Part shown: positions 58,801-64,000 of the stretch, piece after piece | Layout of the letters: the number at the start of each line of letters is the position of its first letter | Numbering within the stretch: position 1 is the first letter of the stretch | NCBI GenBank assembly: GCA_025935925.1 | Contig: JAICUI010000006.1 | Span: forward strand, 20,131-84,130 | Length of the DNA stretch: 64,000 nucleotides | Direction: 5' to 3' | From: Chloroflexota bacterium | Lineage (GTDB): Bacteria > Chloroflexota > Limnocylindria > Limnocylindrales > CSP1-4 | Program-made: the position numbers and the translations under genes | Notes under the pieces: model-generated | Told to the model about the DNA's origin: nothing | The model's database searches: none | What the model saw: the letters and a program-made list of their open reading frames with translations, nothing else

Positions 58801-59750
58801 CCGCCGCCCAGCAGCCCAGGAGCAAGGGGCGGCCGCTCCTGCCCAACGCGCAGGTTCCGGCCGACCTGCCGCAATCGAGCGATCCCGCATATCGCTACGA
58901 CAAGCTCGTCGCGGGCGGCCAGCAGATCCGCCACGACATCACCGGACGGCCCGATTTCGATGCGAAGGCGGATCTTGCGGCGGGCGGCGCGGTTCCGACG
59001 TCCGGGCCGACCGCGACCTACGCCAAGGAGGAGGCGGGCCGGTTCCAGCGGACCGGCGAGAAGCCCGCAGCGGGCCTGTCCAAGGACGAGGCCTACGTCG
59101 TCAAGGACACGTTGGACGGCGACAGGAAGTATCTGTTCAAGCCCGTCGAAGCCGAGTACGCCATCCCGCGCGCAGAGGCGCGCGGGATCGACGAGCAGGC
59201 GCCCCGCGAGGTGGCGGGTCCGATGGTCGCGGAGCAGCTCGGCATCGACGCCCCCCGCGGGAAGCTCGTGACGATTGGCGACAAGCAAGGCGTCCTCATC
59301 GAATGGCGTGAACAGAACTCGCTCTCGGACCTGGCGCTCCAGGATCCCGAGGGCTTCAAGCGGCTCATCGAGTCCGAGGCGTTCCGTGAGGCCCTCCAGA
59401 CGACCGACGCGCTGGACTACCTCATCAACAACCTCGATCGCGCGACCAACTTCGGGAACTACCTGTACGAGTTCACCCCCGACGGCAAGCTCAAGCTCAC
59501 ACCGATCGACCACGCCCTGACGTTCACCAGCACCAGGGAACGGGCGAGCATCGACGCGTACACGCGCGAGCTTCCGGAGCGGTATCCGCCCGATCTCGTC
59601 CAGCGCCTCGAGCAGCTGTCGAAGAACCGCGCGGAGTTCATCGAGAAGATCCGCCCGTTCGTCGGTGACGCCGCCGTGGAGGGGTTCTCCCACCGCCTCG
59701 ACATCATGATCGAGGACATGCACGTCAAGCAGCGGACCGGGCGCTCGTGA
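55812..59750 (+). CDS. Large modular protein: N-terminal LQRSAGNHAV motif, helical region, Gly-rich hydrophobic region, Pro/Ala linker with repeats, C-terminal PI3/4-kinase/HipA-like domain (candidate secreted effector/toxin)
   Basis: Continuous ORF (possible TTG at 55761); motifs KYLFKPVEAEY, PREVAGPMVAEQLGID, DYLINNLDRATNFGN, LTPIDHALTF. Confidence 0.85.
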   Translation: MTAKPANAERQAKGKAEVAHEPARDAGPGAGSSVALADALPGWTPADPIHHLGPPQVAALQRSAGNHAVADLLRLQDPGVQRTPASAPPKPGTGPAAKLAPFNSYADLLNGFQDLATALINRGGAGLDTVHFGPDLTPAHRSLLWTIRTALIEAQDTDPANRHKAAGTWRAVSGRLLTAVGEAGKLGAPTDAIASVNDQIAMINKRLGSARGRKDVPEAESGEDYVDTIKAIDQLFIESMGLLEGGPSIIREEAPGRPDIEVNSAVVELNAERRALISGVKLGSHATSRHAQLVERLRSTLILMRSEKAGSAYAASARWRSIEGELRYVLQRGAHYVDGDLSEAVGRLEHTKEMIDAHYAAVHTGNLEAVLSKKRDKGELKERREFAEKWGPGMQAVVAEKIAVEDVGNAFDIIQNHLVKSDREGEWNISNGGTSMRIREDQAANLHALAQQQLKSYIASLVTALVAAREDYDSIKLGNSRTKLRVLGFLGGADDPGSFEKETADLIVMRDQTVKPMIERGDYVGAFKLIMDLKPQIEKRVKAEADYDADLDSGYRRLAVTMSIVQVALVSLVPIAGEAALATAPMWAVGLTATAAGGGGAFIGEGTRQLVTGDHDASRLGKTTLSGVAIGTTAFTGPAAKQFGTFMTGGSGGFAATGFEAAASGTFGGVQSVAQGGTFGEGFAGNFLGTMGSKFTGLLPGSLQTGVPGKIVQVGVGAGIGELTTGDPLGGAVGALVPSVVSKGPHPAGGHEEAAPATGGAPTEATAGRAPATAGGAPATTDSSLPLPGLGGGVPEGPAVGATTVPGTFAPLESAAPAGPAVGAETTPGTFPPRPPAPPTAPAVAAETIPGSGIQERPPSTPAGAGTAPDGLAGRPVPAGGATTAADGLANRAAAAPADGAIPVGAATGDAGANSVVPGAPADKRVPVSAATGDAGAGSVVPGAPADRAAAPQPTGVDPALDATGRPAPTPGEAATGQPGQVGGPQPGNQPVIRPPAAAQQPRSKGRPLLPNAQVPADLPQSSDPAYRYDKLVAGGQQIRHDITGRPDFDAKADLAAGGAVPTSGPTATYAKEEAGRFQRTGEKPAAGLSKDEAYVVKDTLDGDRKYLFKPVEAEYAIPRAEARGIDEQAPREVAGPMVAEQLGIDAPRGKLVTIGDKQGVLIEWREQNSLSDLALQDPEGFKRLIESEAFREALQTTDALDYLINNLDRATNFGNYLYEFTPDGKLKLTPIDHALTFTSTRERASIDAYTRELPERYPPDLVQRLEQLSKNRAEFIEKIRPFVGDAAVEGFSHRLDIMIEDMHVKQRTGRS
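58525..58652 (+). repeat. Tandem direct repeat (56-bp near-identical blocks at 58525-58580 and 58597-58652, 72-bp period) in linker of the effector-like gene
   Basis: gcgcggcgaccggcgatgccggcg...agcgtcgtgcccggtgccccggccgac repeated with 3 mismatches by eye. Confidence 0.8.
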
Positions 59751-60022
59751 GGACCGTCGTCATCCTGCGCCGGACCCCGGACGCGGAGACGGAGGAGCTC
59801 GCCCGGATCAGCGCAAGCGCGCCCGGCACGCCGGTCGATATCGAGGTCCTCGTTCCGGAGTTTCGCGAAGGGCTGGCCGCGCTCGGGATCGGCGGCACGA
59901 TCCCCGACGGGTCCGGCCGATCGATCGCGCCCGACGACGGCGAGGCGTATCTCGACGCGCTGCTGGTGACGTACCGGGGATCGCGCCTCTGGGCTCGCGA
60001 GGTCGTGCCGGATTTGCAGTGA
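59747..60022 (+). CDS. 91-aa hypothetical protein, candidate cognate immunity/partner
   Basis: GTGA overlap with upstream large ORF; small acidic protein MRTVVILRRTPDAETEELARISASAPG... Confidence 0.7.
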   Translation: MRTVVILRRTPDAETEELARISASAPGTPVDIEVLVPEFREGLAALGIGGTIPDGSGRSIAPDDGEAYLDALLVTYRGSRLWAREVVPDLQ

Positions 60023-60083
60023 TGTCGACAACCCGTGACGCCATTCGTCGATAGGGTGGAGCGACAGCACGAAGGAGGCCACC

Positions 60084-60440
60084 ATGGCCAAGGGCGAGAT
60101 CACGCACATCGAGTTTCCGGCGGACGACCCCGAGCGCGCCAAGCGGTTCTACGCCGCCGTCGCCGGCTGGGAGTTCAGCGAGACGGACGGCTTTCCCGGC
60201 TACTACATGTTCCGCAACGGCGAGGCGTCCGGCGGCGCCGTGGGCCGGCGCGGCGAGTCGACGGGCCAGCAGCTCCGCATCTACATCACGGTCGACTCGC
60301 TCGAGGACGCGTGCGCCGCGGCGGAAGCCAACGGCGGCACGGTCGTCGAGCAGCCGAGCGACATCGGCGGCGGGATGGGCCGGTACGCCGTGGTGCGCGA
60401 CACGGAGGGCTCCGAGGTCGGGCTCTGGCAGAACGCCTGA
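60084..60440 (+). CDS. VOC (glyoxalase/bleomycin resistance-fold) family protein
   Basis: ITHIEFPADDPERAKRFYAAVAGWEFSETDGFPGYYMFRNGE, VVRDTEGSEVGLWQNA. Confidence 0.9.
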   Translation: MAKGEITHIEFPADDPERAKRFYAAVAGWEFSETDGFPGYYMFRNGEASGGAVGRRGESTGQQLRIYITVDSLEDACAAAEANGGTVVEQPSDIGGGMGRYAVVRDTEGSEVGLWQNA

Positions 60441-60527
60441 CGCCTCGCCGAGGCGCCGGGCCTGAGGCTCGGCCGCGCCGCGACCGGACCGTCGCGGCGC
60501 TGCCGCCGCACGCCCTACGATTCGGGC

Positions 60528-61364
60528 GTGCGGCTCGTCGACAGTCACGGCCATGTGAACTCCGACCGGTTCGACGCGGACGTCGACGCCGTGCTCGCGG
60601 CTGCCCGGGACGCCGGCGTCGAGCGGATGCTGGTCCCGGGCTGGAATCTCCGGTCGTCGCAGCGCGCGCTGGAGCTCGTCGCCGCGCGCGACTGGCTCGA
60701 TGCCGCCGTGGGCGTCCACCCGCATGACGCGGCGGCGGTCGACGCCGCGGGCTGGACGACGATCGAGTCCTGGGCCCGCGACGAGCGCGTCGTCGCGATC
60801 GGGGAGACCGGGCTCGACGCGGACCGGATGTTCTCGCCCTGGGAGGCGCAGCTCGAGAACCTGCGCCGAAACCTCGCGCTCGCGTTCGCGACCGGGAAGC
60901 CGGCGATCCTGCACTGCCGGTCCAGGGCCGGGCGGCGCGACGCGCAGGACGCCCTCGTCGCCGAGCTCCGCGCGGCGGGTGCCGGAGGTGCCGCGTCGCG
61001 GGTCGCGTTCGGCGACCGTCCGCCCGCGCTGATCCACAGCTTCTCGGGGCCGGTGGACTATGCGCGCGAGGTGCTCGCGTTGGGGCTCGCGATCTCGTTC
61101 TCGGGCCTCGTCTTCCGGCGCGGCGAGGAGCCGTCGGCGGAGGTCGCGGCGCTGGTGCCGGTGGGCCGCCTGCTCGTCGAGACGGACTCGCCGTTCCTCG
61201 CGCCGCCGGGTGCCCCGCGGGGCCGCAACGAGCCGCGGTACGTGGCCATCACGGCGCGCTGGGTCGGCGAGCGCCGGGGCATCGGAGACGCGGAGCTCGG
61301 CGACGCGCTCGTCGCGGCGTACGACGCGACGTTCCGGCGATCCGGCCCGGTACCCGCCGCGTGA
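60528..61364 (+). CDS. TatD family deoxyribonuclease/hydrolase
   Basis: LVDSHGHVNSDRF, AVGVHPHDA, AIGETGLD, PAILHCR, HSFSG, LVETDSPFLAPPG. Confidence 0.95.
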   Translation: MRLVDSHGHVNSDRFDADVDAVLAAARDAGVERMLVPGWNLRSSQRALELVAARDWLDAAVGVHPHDAAAVDAAGWTTIESWARDERVVAIGETGLDADRMFSPWEAQLENLRRNLALAFATGKPAILHCRSRAGRRDAQDALVAELRAAGAGGAASRVAFGDRPPALIHSFSGPVDYAREVLALGLAISFSGLVFRRGEEPSAEVAALVPVGRLLVETDSPFLAPPGAPRGRNEPRYVAITARWVGERRGIGDAELGDALVAAYDATFRRSGPVPAA

Positions 61365-62680
61365 CGGAGCCCGAGCGCGAGCGTCGCCGCCGGCGTCTCG
61401 GCTCGTTCCTCGTCGACCCTGCGCCGCTGCGGCTCGACCGCGACTACCGGCTGCTGTGGTCCGGCCAGGCGATCAGCGTCGCAGGGCGGATGATCACCGC
61501 CGTCGTCCTGCCCTACCAGGTGTACGTCCTCACCCGCGACGTGCTGGCCGTCGGCGCGCTGTCCCTGGTCCAGCTCGTGCCGATCCTCGTGTTCACGCTC
61601 GGCGGCGGCGCCGTGGCCGACGCGATGGACCGGCGCCGGCTGCTGCTCGTGACGCAGGTCGCGCTCGCGGTCGCGACGGTGGGCCTCGCGCTGGTCGCGC
61701 TGCTGCCCGAGCCACCGCTCGCCGCCGTGTACGCGCTGGCCTTCGTCGCCGCCGGCCTCGGCTCCGTCGACCAGCCCGCGCGCATCTCGGCGATCCCGCG
61801 GCTCGTCCCCGCCGAGCGGCTCCAGAGCGCGATCGCGCTGAACCAGGTCGTGTTCAACGCGGGCGCGGTCGTCGGCCCGGCCATCGGCGGCATCGTCGTC
61901 GCGGCGGTCGGGATCTCGGCGGCGTACGCGATCGACGCCGCGACGTACGGCGCGGCGATCCTCGCGCTCCTGCTCATGCATCCGATTCCGCCCGCGCCCG
62001 GCGCGGTGCGACCGAGTGTCCGAGCGATCGTCGACGGCCTGCGGTTCGCCTGGCGCCGGCGCCCGCTGCTCGCGACGTTCGTCGTCGACCTCATGGCCAT
62101 GTTCTTCGGCTCGCCGCGCTCGCTGTTCCCGGCGATGGCGCTCGACGTCTTCGGCGTGGGCGCCGCGGGCGTCGGGCTGTTCTCGTCGGCGACCGCGCTG
62201 GGCGCGATGATCGCGGCGCTGTTCGCCGGCTGGACGACCCGCGTCCGGCGGCAGGGGGTCGCGGTGCTGCTCGCGGTCACGATCTGGGGTCTCGGGATCG
62301 CCGGCTTCGGCCTGTTCACGTTCAGCTTCCCGCTGGCGCTCCTGTGCCTCGCGATCGCGTCCGGCGCCGACGTCATCAGCGCCGTGCTGCGCAGCTTCAT
62401 CGTCCAGACCCTGACGCCCGATGCGCTCCGCGGACGCGTGAGCTCGATCCACGTCCTCGTCGTGACCGCGGGCCCGCGCGTCGGCGATGCCGAGGCCGCC
62501 GCGGTCGCCGCGATCACGAACCCCGCGACCTCGGTCGTCGCGGGCGGCCTGGCGACCGTCATCGGCGCGGGGCTGCTCGCGCTCGTGATGCCCGAGTTCC
62601 GCCGGCTCGAGGTCCACGCGACGCCCGACGGCGCGACCATCGCCGGGACCGAGACGGAGGTCATCGAGGCCGAGGCGTGA
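61361..62680 (+). CDS. MFS transporter (DHA3/enterobactin exporter-like)
   Basis: [31 protein letters not shown]; multiple TM; GTGA overlap with tatD-like gene. Confidence 0.88.
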   Translation: MTEPERERRRRRLGSFLVDPAPLRLDRDYRLLWSGQAISVAGRMITAVVLPYQVYVLTRDVLAVGALSLVQLVPILVFTLGGGAVADAMDRRRLLLVTQVALAVATVGLALVALLPEPPLAAVYALAFVAAGLGSVDQPARISAIPRLVPAERLQSAIALNQVVFNAGAVVGPAIGGIVVAAVGISAAYAIDAATYGAAILALLLMHPIPPAPGAVRPSVRAIVDGLRFAWRRRPLLATFVVDLMAMFFGSPRSLFPAMALDVFGVGAAGVGLFSSATALGAMIAALFAGWTTRVRRQGVAVLLAVTIWGLGIAGFGLFTFSFPLALLCLAIASGADVISAVLRSFIVQTLTPDALRGRVSSIHVLVVTAGPRVGDAEAAAVAAITNPATSVVAGGLATVIGAGLLALVMPEFRRLEVHATPDGATIAGTETEVIEAEA

Positions 62681-62714
62681 CGACGCGGCGACCGGCCGGA
62701 GCGCCCGTTTCCGG

Positions 62715-62743
62715 TTGACAGCCACGCGCCCATTGGGTACGTT
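62715..62743 (+). promoter_or_regulatory. Sigma-70-type promoter for groES-groEL (TTGACA, 17-nt spacer, TACGTT)
   Basis: Perfect -35 at 62715-62720, -10 at 62738-62743. Confidence 0.75.
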
Positions 62744-62744
62744 C

Positions 62745-62771
62745 TTGGCACTCTCAAGTCGAGAGTGCTAA
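62745..62771 (+). promoter_or_regulatory. CIRCE element (HrcA operator)
   Basis: TTGGCACTC-N9-GAGTGCTAA, one mismatch to TTAGCACTC-N9-GAGTGCTAA. Confidence 0.95.
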
Positions 62772-62974
62772 ACGTCGCGGGACCGCGATCCCGCCGGGCC
62801 CGGCCCGTCCCCCCGGCACCCAACCGCCGGTCGGCCTGGCCCCGGATCGCACAGCCGCGGGCCAGGCACTCACAGCACCCGGCACCGGCGACCGGCGCGT
62901 CCAGCGCGGGCCACCGGCGCACATCACCAGGGCAGACGGCGGACCGTGAGGGGCCGCCCCAGGAGGACCGAACC

Positions 62975-63283
62975 TTGGCCACCGCCACGTCGACGAAGCT
63001 CCGCCCGCTGGGCGACCGCGTCGTCATCAAGCCCACCCCGCGCGAGGAGATGACCAAGTCGGGCATCGTCCTGCCGGACACCGCGAAGGAGAAGCCCCAG
63101 GAGGGCGAGATCCTGTCCGTCGGCCCGGGCAAGACGCTCGACGACGGGAAGCGCGAGTCGATGGACGTCTCCGTCGGCCAGAAGGTCCTGTACGCGAAGT
63201 ACGCGGGGACCGAGTTCAAGGTCGACGGCGACGAGCTCCTGATCGTCAGCCAGAAGGACATCCTCGCGGTCGTCGAGGACTGA
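62975..63283 (+). CDS. groES: Co-chaperonin GroES
   Basis: [43 protein letters not shown] start with AGGAGG at 62961-62966. Confidence 0.97.
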   Translation: MATATSTKLRPLGDRVVIKPTPREEMTKSGIVLPDTAKEKPQEGEILSVGPGKTLDDGKRESMDVSVGQKVLYAKYAGTEFKVDGDELLIVSQKDILAVVED

Positions 63284-63352
63284 ATCCTCCGGCCGATGCG
63301 CTCCGGAGAGCGCGCTCGGCCGTCGGAGGGCAGATCGCGGATTTGCCACTGA

Positions 63353-64000
<648 letters not shown>

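Noticed and set aside
55668-60083. Complete eCIS or type VI/VII secretion operon around the effector-like gene
   Set aside because: Flanks are metG and a VOC-family gene; no sheath, tube, baseplate, ATPase or EssC-like gene in the window

Overview
High-GC (roughly 70%) chromosomal window. Gene content and style (leaderless promoters, Gcv/Pur/FtsZ clusters, high-GC family-5 ABC cassettes) suggest a Chloroflexota- or actinobacterium-like organism; this is inference only. Order along the window: (1) division cluster ftsQ(partial)-sbp-ftsA-yjbQ-ftsZ-yggS-DUF167, tRNA-Val(CAC), MFS; (2) acnA on the minus strand, DUF2520 dehydrogenase, NUDIX, gcvT-gcvH-gcvPA-gcvPB, ECF sigma/anti-sigma; (3) two tandem paralogous oligopeptide ABC cassettes separated by a minus-strand solute-binding-like lipoprotein that reads as circularly permuted; (4) split NAD synthetase, rsmI, Ca2+/H+ antiporter, glycosyltransferase, ssb(-); (5) compact purine operon purA-D-B-C-S-Q-L-F-M-(N-H fusion); (6) SnoaL-like, UdgX-like glycosylase, metG; (7) a lone ~1310-aa modular protein with an N-terminal LQRxAGNxAV motif, a hydrophobic Gly-rich middle, a Pro/Ala linker and a C-terminal PI3/4-kinase/HipA-like domain, overlapping by 4 nt a 91-aa ORF (candidate effector/immunity pair); (8) VOC, TatD, MFS and CIRCE-controlled groES-groEL (partial). 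The strongest candidates for undescribed biology are the kinase-like effector locus (55.8-60.0 kb), the permuted SBP (25.2-27.0 kb), the purA leader with mutually exclusive hairpins (39.4-39.6 kb), and leaderless mini-ORFs coupled to downstream genes. No mobile element, CRISPR array or rRNA was seen.
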